Of a stretch of 64,000 bases of DNA, positions 41,118 to 49,933 are shown one piece after another. A program made the position numbers and the translations under genes. The stretch comes from Tessaracoccus sp. (GTDB lineage Bacteria; Actinomycetota; Actinomycetes; Propionibacteriales; Propionibacteriaceae): contig NZ_JADJNP010000001.1 in the NCBI RefSeq assembly GCF_016714275.1, forward strand, positions 1,736,001-1,800,000. The letters run 5' to 3'. Positions within the stretch are counted from its first letter, which is position 1; every line of letters starts with the position of its first letter. The notes beneath the pieces were generated by a model that had not been told where the DNA came from, searched no databases, and saw nothing but the letters and a program-made list of their open reading frames with translations.

Positions 41118-41977
41118 CGGGTTCCACCTTCCATGCGATCGTCGACCATCGTCAAGCCAGGTCGCTCGGACGTGGCCTCGAACGAGTTCCTACTCTCCGC
41201 GACGGCGGGGCCGGAACTGAAGTTCTCCACGGCCTTCACCAACGGGCCGACGATGTCCATCGGCAGCGGGAAGACGACGGTGGAGTTCTGGTCGGCCCCG
41301 AGTTCCAGCAGGGTCTGCAGGTAGCGAAGCTGCAGCGACGCGGGTGCTTCGCTGAGCGTGAGCGCGGCGTCCCGCAGCTCCTTGGACGCCTGCAGCTCGC
41401 CGTGGGCGCTGATCACCTTGGCCCGGCGCTCACGTTCAGCCTCGGCCTCACGGGCCATGGCTCGCTGCATCATCTCGGGGATCTCGACGTCCTTGATCTC
41501 TACGACGGAGACCTCGACACCCCAGGACTCGGTCTGCCGAGCAATCGACTGGGCGAGATCCTCGTTGAGCTCGGTGCGATGGGCCAGCAGGGTGTCGAGG
41601 TCGGCGCGTCCCACGACGGAACGGAGCGTGGTCTGGGCGAACTGCGACGTCGCAACCGCGTGGTTCTCAACGGCCATGACCGATTGCACCGGATCGGCGA
41701 CCTTGAACATCACAACGGCGTTGACCCGGGCCGTCACGTTGTCGCGCGTGATCACCTCCTGCGGGGGAATCGTGAGCGTCACGATCCGCAGGTCCACCCG
41801 TACGATCCTCTCCAAGAACGGCAGCACGAACACGACGCCCGGCCCGAGCGCCCCGCGCAGCCGGCCCAGGCGGAACGCGACCGCCCGCTCGTACTCGCGC
41901 ACCACACGCACGGAGGCGACCGCCAAGATGACGAGGACCACCCCGATCACGATGACCGCGAGGAGCTGACTAGGCAT
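41114..41977 (-). CDS. slipin (SPFH/band 7/stomatin-like) membrane protein
   Basis: 287 residues: one N-terminal membrane anchor (about 5-25), then the SPFH domain with REYERAVAFRLGRLRGALGPGVVFVLPFLERIVRVDLR and IPPQEVITRDNVTARVNAVVMFKV, and the coiled segment REAEAERERRAKVISAHGELQASKEL. The pattern is that of prokaryotic slipins, which organise membrane microdomains and are usually paired with an NfeD protein. No NfeD partner is here; instead it is embedded in the nitric oxide reductase operon with 4-8 bp overlaps on both sides. Confidence 0.93.
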   Translation of the reverse strand: MPSQLLAVIVIGVVLVILAVASVRVVREYERAVAFRLGRLRGALGPGVVFVLPFLERIVRVDLRIVTLTIPPQEVITRDNVTARVNAVVMFKVADPVQSVMAVENHAVATSQFAQTTLRSVVGRADLDTLLAHRTELNEDLAQSIARQTESWGVEVSVVEIKDVEIPEMMQRAMAREAEAERERRAKVISAHGELQASKELRDAALTLSEAPASLQLRYLQTLLELGADQNSTVVFPLPMDIVGPLVKAVENFSSGPAVAESRNSFEATSERPGLTMVDDRMEGGTR

Positions 41978-42608
41978 GCTGTTCGGGTTCCCTTCTATCG
42001 GAGGCGTAGGTCGTGCGGCGCCGCACGAGGGCAGCCGCGGCGACCGTCCTCTCCTCGACGTTCTCCTCCAGCGACTTCACCAGCACCCCGTGGGGGTCGG
42101 CCGGGGTGTGTCGCAGGTGAGCCCACAAGGGCAGGGAGGCCAACCCGATCACCAGGGCAACGACGAGAAGCAGCAGCTGGCTGCTCCACTGGTCGACGGT
42201 GAAGGCGGTGACCAGCGGCCAGAGAACGGCCAACACCGTCACCATGCAGGCGATGCCGCGGTGGAACCGCGCCGATTCCGACGCCGGCCACGTGTCCACT
42301 CCGCGACGCAGCTCGCGTCCGTCGTTGGAGGTGGTGCAGGTGTCCTTGACCGGGCAGGAGTTGCACACGCTCGGGCTGCCCCGATAGCGCATGACCCGGT
42401 TCTCCGGGTCGAAGGACCGCGGCCACAGCCACTGGTCCTCGGGGCACAACCAGGCGTCGTGGTCTTCGTGGTACCTGAACCCAGGCGTCCGAGTGTCCTC
42501 AAGCCTGGTGTGGGCGCGTCGGGCGAAGAGGTCGATTCCGTAGGCGATGAGGACGAGCACGACGCCGTAGCCGGCAGCCAGCCACGCAGCCACCTCGATG
42601 CCGGTCAT
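41970..42608 (-). CDS. membrane protein with a transposase-like cysteine cluster
   Basis: 212 residues. One N-terminal membrane segment (about 5-27), then a cytoplasmic domain with LCPEDQWLWPRSFDPENRVMRY and SVCNSCPVKDTCTTSNDGREL: four cysteines in a Cx(n)CxxCx5C arrangement. Two more membrane segments (about 118-160) and a charged tail follow. The cysteine segment closely resembles the zinc-ribbon-like insertion of IS1182-type transposases, but no transposase catalytic core is present. It is coupled to norB (4-bp overlap) and to the slipin. A redox, metal-cluster or electron-transfer role is possible; function unknown. Confidence 0.8.
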   Translation of the reverse strand: MTGIEVAAWLAAGYGVVLVLIAYGIDLFARRAHTRLEDTRTPGFRYHEDHDAWLCPEDQWLWPRSFDPENRVMRYRGSPSVCNSCPVKDTCTTSNDGRELRRGVDTWPASESARFHRGIACMVTVLAVLWPLVTAFTVDQWSSQLLLLVVALVIGLASLPLWAHLRHTPADPHGVLVKSLEENVEERTVAAAALVRRRTTYASDRREPEQHA

Positions 42609-44992
42609 GGCGCGGGTTCCTCCTCCGCGTCACTCCGGCGATCGGACGCGTAGCGGCTGGATGGCCGGCCGTCGCCGGTGCGGTCCTCGCGGGCCTGCCG
42701 ATGTTCCTCGACGAACAAGGTCTCGGGCTCCATCCGCGTGACGGTTGGCTTGATTCCATACCGGACGCCGAGCCAGGCCAGCCACAGGAACGGCAGGACG
42801 CCGACGAGGAAGACCACGTCACCAGGGAGTCGCATCCACTCCAGAACGGCGTTCCCGGGCTGGGCGATGTAGCCGAGGGTGCGGGCCTCGTAGTAGCCCT
42901 CGCTCACCGAATACCACAACTGCAGGACGCCGAGTGGCAGCAGCGTCGCGAACACCATCCACGCCAGGCCGAGGTTCAGCGCCCAGAACGAGAACTTGGC
43001 CAGGCGGTCCGACCAGCGTTCCGGCGGGATGATGTAGCGCAGCGCGAACAGGGCCAGACCGACGGCGAGCATCCCGTAGACGCCCATCATGGCGCCGTGC
43101 GCATGGTTGGCGGTGAGCGCCGTCCCGATCTGGTAGTACGAGACGATCGGCAGGTTGATCAGGAAGCCGAAGACGCCCGCGCCGACGAAGTTCCAGAAGC
43201 CGACCGCGACCAGGAACATCACCGCCCACCGGTGCGGGAAGGGCGCGTTGCTGCGGGACTCCTGCCGGGATCCGAGCTGCAGGAACGTCCATGCCTCCAC
43301 CGTGAGGAAGGTCAGGGGGATGACCTCAAGCGCCGAGAAGAACGCGCCGAGGGCCATGTGCTCGACCGGCGTCCCGGAGAAGTACAGGTGGTGCATCGTG
43401 CCGATGACGCCACCGATCGAGTAGAGGATCACGTCGAGGAAGATGATCTGGATCGCGATCTTGCGCCGCACCACGCCGAGCATGACGAAGATGTAGGCGA
43501 CCATCACCGTGGTGAACAGCTCCAGGAAATCCTCCACCCACAGGTGGACGACCCAGAATCGCCAGAACTCGGCCACGGTGAGATGGGTGCCGTTCGTGGC
43601 GAGCAGGCCGACGGCGTAGAACGCCGGGATCGCCAGGCCCGCGTACAGGAACAGCCACGGCATGTTGAACTTGGATTCGGTGCGCAGCCGCGACCGGATC
43701 GCGCGGTAGATCATCAGGATCCAGAGGAACAGCCCGACGACAAGAAGAATCTGCCAGAAGCGCGGCAGGTCGAGGTACTCCCACTGCTGGTCGAAGAAGA
43801 TGGAGCCCTTTGCCCATTCCGGGCCGAAGGTGCTGATCGCGGTGCCCGCCAGGGTCCCGCCGACGACGATGGCCAGCGCCCCGAGCAGGCCGTAGGCCAG
43901 CACGTGCTGCCTGCGCGGTTCGCGGCCGGAGATGATCGGGGCGAGGAAGATGGCGGCGGCCAGGAATGCCGCGGCCGTCCAGAACAGGGAGAGCTGGACG
44001 TGCCAGGTCCGGGCGAGGTTGTACGGCAGGAGCCGCGCGAGGTCTAGTCCGAAGAAGCTGGACAGGTCGGCGCGGTAGTGCTCGATCGCCGCCCCGAGGG
44101 TGGCCTGGATCAGGAACAGCAGGGCGACAACGAGGAAGAACCACGCCGTTGCTCGCTGCGTCTTGGTGATCCCGACCGTCCCGGGCTGGAGGAAGGCGAG
44201 CGTTGGGGCTTCGCTGCCGTGCCAGCCGATCGTCTTGCTCCACCTGCCGTAGAGCGCGAAGAGTGCGCCCAAGCCGCCGAGCAGCGCAATCAAGGACATG
44301 GCCGACCAGACCAGGATGTCGGCCGTCGGCCGATTGTCGACCCGCGGCTCCGCCGGCCAGTTGTTCGTGTACGAGTAGTCGTGGTCCGGGCGCTCCGCCG
44401 CCGCCGCCCAGGCCGTCCAGGCGAAGAAGCTGGTGAGCTCGTGGATCTCCTGTGGGTCGTCGATCACCGACGGCAGGAGTCCGTGTTCAGTGGTGGGGAC
44501 ACCGAAGAACTCCGCGTAGTAGTCGCGCGCCGCCGCGAACGCGTCGATCTGCTCCTGGGTGAACACCAGAGTGCCGGTCGTTTCGTCGTAGCGGTTGGCG
44601 CGCATCATCTCGACGACGGCGTCAGCCGAATCTGCCACACCCTGCTCCTGCAGCGCCGCGAGCACGTGCTCGCTCGACATGCGCAGATACTCGGCGGTGA
44701 AGTCGGGCCCGAGGTAGGCGCCGTGACCGACGATGGAGCCGTACTGCTGGAGCCCGCGTCGCAGGAAGGTCTCCTGCCCGGCCGTGATGTCGTCACCGGT
44801 GAACACCACCTCACCCGTCTGACTCACCACCCGTTGCGGCTGCGGCATGGCGGCGGTATAGGTACGGAACGCCAGGACTCCCATGACGAAGAACCCGAAG
44901 ATCAGCACAAGGGCGACGCCCTGGACCCATGCCTTCGAGATCGTGATCTCTGCCTTGGAGGGCTGCTGGAGGCCCTTGTCGGTGATACTCAC
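42605..44992 (-). CDS. norB: quinol-dependent nitric oxide reductase (qNOR)
   Basis: About 795 residues with 14 membrane segments. The N-terminal extension with a soluble domain (GDDITAGQETFLRRGLQQYGSIVGHGAYLGPDFTAEYLR) is the qNOR-specific quinol/cytochrome-c-like part. The haem-copper core has RTWHVQLSLFWTAAAFLAAAIFL, the FeB ligands in VVHLWVEDFLELF and GTMHHLYFSGTP, and TANHAHGAMMGVYGM. It reduces NO to N2O using quinol. GTG at 44992 has a good AAGGTGG site; upstream in-frame starts at 45061 and 45067 lack one. No other denitrification gene is in the window, so NO detoxification is the likely role. Confidence 0.94.
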   Translation of the reverse strand: MSITDKGLQQPSKAEITISKAWVQGVALVLIFGFFVMGVLAFRTYTAAMPQPQRVVSQTGEVVFTGDDITAGQETFLRRGLQQYGSIVGHGAYLGPDFTAEYLRMSSEHVLAALQEQGVADSADAVVEMMRANRYDETTGTLVFTQEQIDAFAAARDYYAEFFGVPTTEHGLLPSVIDDPQEIHELTSFFAWTAWAAAAERPDHDYSYTNNWPAEPRVDNRPTADILVWSAMSLIALLGGLGALFALYGRWSKTIGWHGSEAPTLAFLQPGTVGITKTQRATAWFFLVVALLFLIQATLGAAIEHYRADLSSFFGLDLARLLPYNLARTWHVQLSLFWTAAAFLAAAIFLAPIISGREPRRQHVLAYGLLGALAIVVGGTLAGTAISTFGPEWAKGSIFFDQQWEYLDLPRFWQILLVVGLFLWILMIYRAIRSRLRTESKFNMPWLFLYAGLAIPAFYAVGLLATNGTHLTVAEFWRFWVVHLWVEDFLELFTTVMVAYIFVMLGVVRRKIAIQIIFLDVILYSIGGVIGTMHHLYFSGTPVEHMALGAFFSALEVIPLTFLTVEAWTFLQLGSRQESRSNAPFPHRWAVMFLVAVGFWNFVGAGVFGFLINLPIVSYYQIGTALTANHAHGAMMGVYGMLAVGLALFALRYIIPPERWSDRLAKFSFWALNLGLAWMVFATLLPLGVLQLWYSVSEGYYEARTLGYIAQPGNAVLEWMRLPGDVVFLVGVLPFLWLAWLGVRYGIKPTVTRMEPETLFVEEHRQAREDRTGDGRPSSRYASDRRSDAEEEPAP

Positions 44993-45168
44993 GCCAGATC
45001 CACCTTCCGCACCGGAGGGACGACGGCCCGTAGCAAGCCGCGATGCTTGTGTGTTGACCATAGACACTACGGGCAGACGACGGGTATTGCAGCAACTTCT
45101 TGGAAAAACTCGTCGACGATGGGGTCATCGACGCGGGCGGCCCCCGTCGACGCTCCGCCCGCACCAAC

Positions 45169-46527
45169 TCAGATCTGGAGGACCGCACGCGCGATCAGGA
45201 AGTAGATCACCAGGCCCGTGGCGTCGACGAAGGTCGTGATGAAGGGGTTCGAGAACACCGCGGGGTCGACGCGGATGGCGCGCGCGAGCAGCGGCATGAT
45301 CCCGCCGATCGTCGCAGCGACCGTACAGACCGCGAGCAGGGTGAGGCCGATCACCAGCCCGATGCGCACGTCGTAGAACAGCGCAGACAGCGCGAACCCG
45401 ATGGTGCCGAGCAGGACGCCGAGCGAGAAGCCGACGCGCAGCTCCCGCGACAGCACCTTGGCCAGGTCGCGGGGCGTCACGTCGTTCAGCGCGAGGGCGC
45501 GGGTCACGGTCGTCGCCGCCTGATTTCCGGTGTTGCCTCCCGTGCCGATCAGTAGCGGCACGAAGAGCGCCAGCACGGTCACCTGGGCCAGCGTGTCCTC
45601 GAAGACCGACAGCACCTGAACGGTGAGCGTCGCGCCGACGGCGAGCACCAGCAGCCAGACCACCCGCGACTGCACGAGGGTGCGGATCGGCGTGGAGAGG
45701 TACGGCCGGCGCAGCGGCTCGGTGCCGCCCTGACGCGCGGCGTCCTCGCTCTCCTCCTGTTCGAGGATGCGCACCGCGTCGTCGATGGTGAGGATGCCGA
45801 CCAGCCGCGACTCGCTGTCGACGACGGCCAGCGCCAGCAGGCCCTGCTCCGCGCAGCGCCGGGCCGCGACCTCCTCCTCCGTGTCCGCGGTGGCGACGGG
45901 AGCCGCGCGCATGATGTCGCCGACGAGGGTCGTCTCGTCGGCACCGAGCAGGTCGCGCAGGCTGACGACGCCGACGACTCGGCGCTCGCCGTCGAGCACC
46001 GGCAGCGTGTAGACGGTCTCGGCGTCGTCGAGGCGCAGACGGACGCGCGCGAGGGTCGCCGCGACCGTCAGGTTCGGGTGGGTGCTGACGTACTCCGGGC
46101 TCATCCTGCGACCGATGGAGCCGTGCGGGTAGCCGAGCACGTTGGCGGTCAGCTGCCGCTCGCGGGCGGGCAGGCCGCGGAGCAGCCGCGGCGCCACCGA
46201 CGCCGGCAGCTCGTCGAGCAGCCACACGCGGTCGTCAGGGTCCATCGCCGCGAAGAGCTCCGCGACCTCCGCGTCCTGGAGGCCGCGCACAAGGTCGCTC
46301 TGCAGCGCGGGATCGAGCGCCTCGAAGACCTCCAGCGCGCGCTGCTTCGGCAGGAGGCGGTACATCACCGCACGGTGACGTCCGCTGAGCCGTTCGCAGA
46401 TGTCGACAAGCTCCGGCGTCGAAAAGGGGGCGATCGTGTCGGCGAGACCGGCGAGGTCGCCGTGGTTGATGTGGCCGACGATGCGGTCGGTGATGTCGGT
46501 CAGTTCCTCGATGCGCTGAGTGGTCAT
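45169..46527 (-). CDS. mgtE: magnesium transporter MgtE
   Basis: 452 residues with MgtE architecture: N domain of helical repeats (about 10-130, RLLPKQRALEVFEALDPALQSDLVRGL), two CBS domains (about 135-260, TVYTLPVLDGERRVVGVVSLRDLL; AVVDSESRLVGILTIDDAV) and a five-span pore domain with FVPLLIGTGGNTGNQAATTVTRAL, whose GNTGNQ is the selectivity region. Mg2+ binding to the cytoplasmic domains gates the channel. I saw no convincing M-box riboswitch upstream. Confidence 0.95.
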   Translation of the reverse strand: MTTQRIEELTDITDRIVGHINHGDLAGLADTIAPFSTPELVDICERLSGRHRAVMYRLLPKQRALEVFEALDPALQSDLVRGLQDAEVAELFAAMDPDDRVWLLDELPASVAPRLLRGLPARERQLTANVLGYPHGSIGRRMSPEYVSTHPNLTVAATLARVRLRLDDAETVYTLPVLDGERRVVGVVSLRDLLGADETTLVGDIMRAAPVATADTEEEVAARRCAEQGLLALAVVDSESRLVGILTIDDAVRILEQEESEDAARQGGTEPLRRPYLSTPIRTLVQSRVVWLLVLAVGATLTVQVLSVFEDTLAQVTVLALFVPLLIGTGGNTGNQAATTVTRALALNDVTPRDLAKVLSRELRVGFSLGVLLGTIGFALSALFYDVRIGLVIGLTLLAVCTVAATIGGIMPLLARAIRVDPAVFSNPFITTFVDATGLVIYFLIARAVLQI

Positions 46528-46732
46528 GGCGCTGCTCGTTTCGTCAAGGGCACGCGCGCACGACGCCCCCGACGTGGACTCAGGAGGACAGGACGGGACG
46601 GCGCGCGGGTGCGGTTTCCGGATGGTGACTCTTGTCGCAACTGTCGCTACTCATCGGACTCACCTCACTCACCGTCGGGCACCTCTTCGGGTGCGGTCTT
46701 GTCGGCCTTGGCCACCGGATAGCTTAGCCCGC

Positions 46733-47440
46733 TCAGGCGCAGGCCGCGACGACGGCGTCGATCACGTCCCGATCGGCGAGCACGCGAAAGTGGCCCATGG
46801 CGGCGACGGGGACGTTGGTCGCCCCCTCCAGGCGGGAGCCGCTGGGGATGTGCGGGTCGAAGGCGGGACAGATCGATGTGATGAGGTGGTTCACCTCGGA
46901 GCGGGCCGCCAGCTCGACGATGGTCGCGTCGTCGGGCGCCAGCGACCGGACGACGGGGTGCGGCACCAGCCGCGCGAGAACAGAGCCCCCGAAGGGCGTC
47001 GCGACGGTGACGACGCCCCGGACGCGATGCCCCTCCTCCCCCAGCAGCAGGCACTTCGCGATGAGCCCGCCCTTGCTGTGCGCGACGAGCAGCACCCCGG
47101 TGAGGTCCTTCGCGGACAGGTAGGTGCCGACGAGCGCCGCTGCATCCGCCACCGTCGCTGTGTTGCGCCTCAGATCGGGCAACGTGTGGACCGGGTGCCC
47201 GGCCGCGCTCAACGCGTCGGCGATGGAGCGCATCATCGTCCACTCCTCGAGCACGCCCGGGATGAGGACGACGGGCGCGCCTTCGCCTTTCGTGTACGCC
47301 TCTGGCACGTCGCGGCGGACGAGTCCGCCGGCCAGCGCGCGGCTCACCCACCAATAGTCGGCAGCCCAGGCCCGCCCTCGTGTGATCGCCGAGAAGACGC
47401 GCCGTCTCCGCGAGCCCGGGCGACGGCTACCGGTGGGCAT
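46733..47440 (-). CDS. alpha/beta hydrolase, lipase/esterase-like
   Basis: 235 residues. PVVLIPGVLEEWTMMRSIADAL resembles the oxyanion strand of triacylglycerol-lipase/PGAP1-like hydrolases, and LLVAHSKGGLIAKCLL holds the nucleophile elbow (AHSKG). The Asp (CPAFDPHIP region) and His (AAMGHFRVL) are plausibly placed. No signal peptide, so probably cytoplasmic. It overlaps the upstream hydrolase gene by 14 bp; the pair forms a two-gene operon. Substrate unknown. Confidence 0.82.
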   Translation of the reverse strand: MPTGSRRPGSRRRRVFSAITRGRAWAADYWWVSRALAGGLVRRDVPEAYTKGEGAPVVLIPGVLEEWTMMRSIADALSAAGHPVHTLPDLRRNTATVADAAALVGTYLSAKDLTGVLLVAHSKGGLIAKCLLLGEEGHRVRGVVTVATPFGGSVLARLVPHPVVRSLAPDDATIVELAARSEVNHLITSICPAFDPHIPSGSRLEGATNVPVAAMGHFRVLADRDVIDAVVAACA

Positions 47441-48242
47441 GCTCGTCGATCAGCGCAGCGATGGTGCGCGGGGCCGCGAACATGGTGGCGTGCGGGCCTG
47501 GGACGCTGGCGTACCAGCCGTGCCGGAAGGCGTCCGCCAGCTCCTTGCCCCACTCCAGGGGCACGATGGGATCGTCAAGACCGCAGATCACAAGGGTCTT
47601 CGCCGCGACGCGAGCGGCGATGTCGTCGAGATCCGTGGCCAGCAGATGGGGCGTCTGCTGGATCATGTACGGGATGCCCGCGCGGAAGAAATAGTCGTAG
47701 ACGGCCAGGAACGTGACGAGCCCCGGCTCCTTGAGGCCGTTGGCGAGCAGCAGCGGCCCCACCTTCGCCAGCGTCCGCGCCGTCGGGGCGATGACCGGTG
47801 CGATCAGCGCGATATGGTCCACCTGGTCCGGGAACCCGGCGGCCAGTTCCGCGACGACCTGCGCCCCCATCGAGTGCCCGACGACGACCGGCCGCTCCAG
47901 TTCGTGCTCCTCCAGGTACCGGGCGATCAGCTCCGCGTGGTCGGCGATCGTCAGGTCGCGGCTTGGCCGCGGCGAGCGCCCGTAGCCCGCCATATCGATG
48001 AGATGCACGTCGCCGCGCTGGGCGAGCTCGACCGCCGTCGGGCCGTACATGCGGGCCGAAACCCCGATGCCGTGCACGAGCACGAAGTCGGGACCGTCCT
48101 TCTCGGGCACCTGACAGGGGAACCGGTAGGCGACGAGAGAGGCATCGCCGTACCCGGAGCGGCTGGTGTGGTACTCGACGTCGCCGATGAACCGCTTGCG
48201 GTAGCGCTCCTCGACCCGGGACGAGTGGCGCCGTGAAGACAT
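47427..48242 (-). CDS. alpha/beta hydrolase
   Basis: 271 residues of the alpha/beta hydrolase fold: FVLVHGIGVSARMYGPTA (HG oxyanion motif), MAGYGRSPRPS, the nucleophile elbow VVVGHSMGAQVVAELA, the acid-region CGLDDPIVPLEWGKEL and final His in PGPHATMF. A complete triad is visible. Substrate cannot be predicted. First gene of a two-hydrolase operon, divergent from the leader-peptide/GNAT operon. Confidence 0.88.
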   Translation of the reverse strand: MSSRRHSSRVEERYRKRFIGDVEYHTSRSGYGDASLVAYRFPCQVPEKDGPDFVLVHGIGVSARMYGPTAVELAQRGDVHLIDMAGYGRSPRPSRDLTIADHAELIARYLEEHELERPVVVGHSMGAQVVAELAAGFPDQVDHIALIAPVIAPTARTLAKVGPLLLANGLKEPGLVTFLAVYDYFFRAGIPYMIQQTPHLLATDLDDIAARVAAKTLVICGLDDPIVPLEWGKELADAFRHGWYASVPGPHATMFAAPRTIAALIDEHAHR

Positions 48243-48291
48243 GCCCTCAGCCTAGTGCCGCGTGTCGCACCACTGGGGTCGTCCTCTTCCC

Positions 48292-48321
48292 TTGACTCCT
48301 GGCCCGTTCCGCGACTAACGT
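48292..48321 (+). promoter_or_regulatory. strong housekeeping-type promoter of the leader/GNAT operon
   Basis: TTGACT (48292-48297) and TAACGT (48316-48321) are spaced 18 bp and match sigma-70-type -35 and -10 elements. They lie about 40 bp before the small leader ORF at 48359 in an otherwise gene-free region. Confidence 0.6.
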
Positions 48322-48358
48322 CGCCCCTGGAACTCGAAGTCGAGAAAGGAGGCCCGCA

Positions 48359-48454
48359 ATGATGATGACCATTTTGGTTCGCACAGACGCGATTGTCGTG
48401 CGTCGCGGGTTCGTCTCCTTCGGTGCGTTCCCTGTCCTGACACCGGTCAGCTGA
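48359..48454 (+). CDS. 31-residue leader peptide ORF
   Basis: A short frame with a near-perfect ribosome-binding site (AAAGGAGG at 48346-48353, 5 nt before the ATG). It encodes a 31-residue basic, hydrophobic peptide: MMMTILVRTDAIVVRR, then GFVSFGAFPVLTPVS. It is the first coding unit after the strong promoter and is followed at once by hairpins, with a 122-bp gap to the next gene. Placement suggests a translated leader that controls the downstream genes (attenuation) or a small functional protein; the sequence shows no run of one amino acid that would name a sensed metabolite. Confidence 0.55.
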   Translation: MMMTILVRTDAIVVRRGFVSFGAFPVLTPVS

Positions 48455-48522
48455 CCCGATAACGGGATAACTCTGCCCTTTTCCAGGGCACAACTGTGAC
48501 CTCTTCACGAGTCGCTCGACTC
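48455..48522 (+). promoter_or_regulatory. structured mRNA region after the leader peptide
   Basis: Three small stems follow the leader stop: CCCG-ATAA-CGGG (48455-48466), TGCCCT with AGGGCA around TTTCC (48474-48490), and GAGTCG-CT-CGACTC (48509-48522). They lie between the leader ORF and the next gene and could form alternative structures controlled by ribosome position. None has a T-tract. Confidence 0.35.
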
Positions 48523-48576
48523 TTCCGCCGGCCCACCGTCGGCATATGACACCTCATCTTCAGCGAAAGCCACATC

Positions 48577-48825
48577 ATGCCTGCCATCACCGTGCAGCTG
48601 GATCCGGTCATCACCGACGCCCCGCTGCCGCCCTTGTCCGATCGCGTTCCGCGTACGTCGCTCTTCACCCGAGTCGCGATGCACGTCGCGCTGCGCGTGC
48701 TCATCTGGAGCACTCGCCCAGCCTCGACATACGGCGAGGACGCCCACAACATCCACAACGACAACGAACGCGCACAGCGGGAGCTCTCCTGGGAGCTCCG
48801 CCACCTGCGCCTTCCCCTGAACTAA
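48577..48825 (+). CDS. small basic protein of unknown function
   Basis: 82 residues, with a Pro/Asp-rich N-terminus, an amphipathic basic helix (RTSLFTRVAMHVALRVLIWSTRP, about 27-48) and a charged C-terminal helix (NDNERAQRELSWELRHLRL). Short proteins of this layout (basic helix ending in W-x-x-RP, then an acidic/basic helix) recur in actinobacterial genomes next to regulators and transferases, with no known function. Weak ribosome-binding site. 16 bp before the GNAT gene. Confidence 0.65.
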   Translation: MPAITVQLDPVITDAPLPPLSDRVPRTSLFTRVAMHVALRVLIWSTRPASTYGEDAHNIHNDNERAQRELSWELRHLRLPLN

Positions 48826-48841
48826 AAGAGAGAAGAAAGAT

Positions 48842-49918
48842 ATGAACGACATCGAGTTCCGTACCCTCGTCGTACCGACGAACCTCGACGGCGCGGATGC
48901 CGCCGATTTCGTCGCGATGGCTGACATCCGCAACGTCATCTACCGCGAGATCAACGGCAACGGCGACGAGGACATGACCGCGGCTGAGCTGCTTCCGTAC
49001 TGGCAGCCGAGCCCGGACGAGATCCACCACGGCTGGCTGGTCCTCGCCGACGGCGAGGTCATCGGACGCGTCGGCGTGGACATCCCGCTCGAGGAGGGCT
49101 CTCGCTCTGCCTATTGGCAGGTCGAACTGCTGCGCGCCTACTGGGGTCGTGGCATCGGCACGTCGGCCCTTCCGCTGGTCGAGCAGACGGCGCGGGGTCA
49201 CGGCCGCACGCTCCTTCAGTCGTGGGCCCAGCACGCCGAGTCAGACGACCAGGACCAGGACCGCGTCGCCGCCCCTACGGGCTTCGGCACGGTGCCCATG
49301 GACCACGTGGCGCGCTTCTATGTCCGGCACGGCTACGAACTGGGGCAGATCGAGCGCAAGAGCGGCCTCGAGTTGAACGGATCGCTCGCGCTCGTCGAGC
49401 AGTTGCTCGACGAGGCACGGCCCGACGGCTATTCGCTGGTCCGCTGGATGCTGCCCACGCCGCACGAGTACGTCGACGACTACGCCCGGATGAAGAGCCG
49501 GATGTCGACCGACGCCCCCTCCGGCGAGATGGAGTACGACGCGGAGGCGTGGGACGCCGCGCGCGTCGAACGCCACGATCAGAGGATGCTCGACGGCGGC
49601 CAGACGGTGCTCGTCACCGCGGCCCGGCACGACGCCACCGGCCAGTTGGCCGGGTTCACCGAGCTGGCCATCGGCGAGGACAAGACCCTGGTCACGAGCC
49701 AGGTCGACACTCTCGTGCTGAGCGAGCACCGCGGCAACCGCCTCGGCCAGTGGCTGAAGTGCGCCAACCTGCTCGCGTGGCGGGAGATCGCGCCCGACTC
49801 CGGCAAGGTGATCACCTACAACGCGGAGGAGAACCGGTACATGCTGGACGTCAACGAGGCCATGGGGTTTGCGCCGCTGGCCTACATCGGCGCCTGGAAG
49901 AAGACCATCACCCTCTGA
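48842..49918 (+). CDS. tandem GNAT-domain acetyltransferase
   Basis: 358 residues with two GNAT domains. The first (about 1-185) has the acetyl-CoA loop LLRAYWGRGIGTSALPLVEQTA. The second (about 205-358) has VLSEHRGNRLGQWLKCANL and the ITYNAEENRYMLDVNEAMGF ending typical of mycothiol-synthase-like and antibiotic-acetyltransferase-like actinobacterial proteins. AGAGAAGAAAG lies just upstream of ATG 48842. Substrate unknown. Its operon with a leader peptide hints at translation-linked control. Confidence 0.85.
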   Translation: MNDIEFRTLVVPTNLDGADAADFVAMADIRNVIYREINGNGDEDMTAAELLPYWQPSPDEIHHGWLVLADGEVIGRVGVDIPLEEGSRSAYWQVELLRAYWGRGIGTSALPLVEQTARGHGRTLLQSWAQHAESDDQDQDRVAAPTGFGTVPMDHVARFYVRHGYELGQIERKSGLELNGSLALVEQLLDEARPDGYSLVRWMLPTPHEYVDDYARMKSRMSTDAPSGEMEYDAEAWDAARVERHDQRMLDGGQTVLVTAARHDATGQLAGFTELAIGEDKTLVTSQVDTLVLSEHRGNRLGQWLKCANLLAWREIAPDSGKVITYNAEENRYMLDVNEAMGFAPLAYIGAWKKTITL

Positions 49919-49933
49919 CCGATCACACGCGAA

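Noticed and set aside
41970..42608. Annotating the Cys-cluster protein as a transposase fragment
   Set aside because: It has membrane segments, is coupled on both sides to intact genes and lacks a DDE core, so it is treated as a real operon gene.
46528..46732. Possible M-box (magnesium) riboswitch upstream of mgtE
   Set aside because: The gene-strand sequence contains a GGTGAG-like stretch but not the other conserved M-box blocks, and no multi-stem fold with a terminator could be built by eye. A covariance-model search (Rfam RF00380) would settle it.
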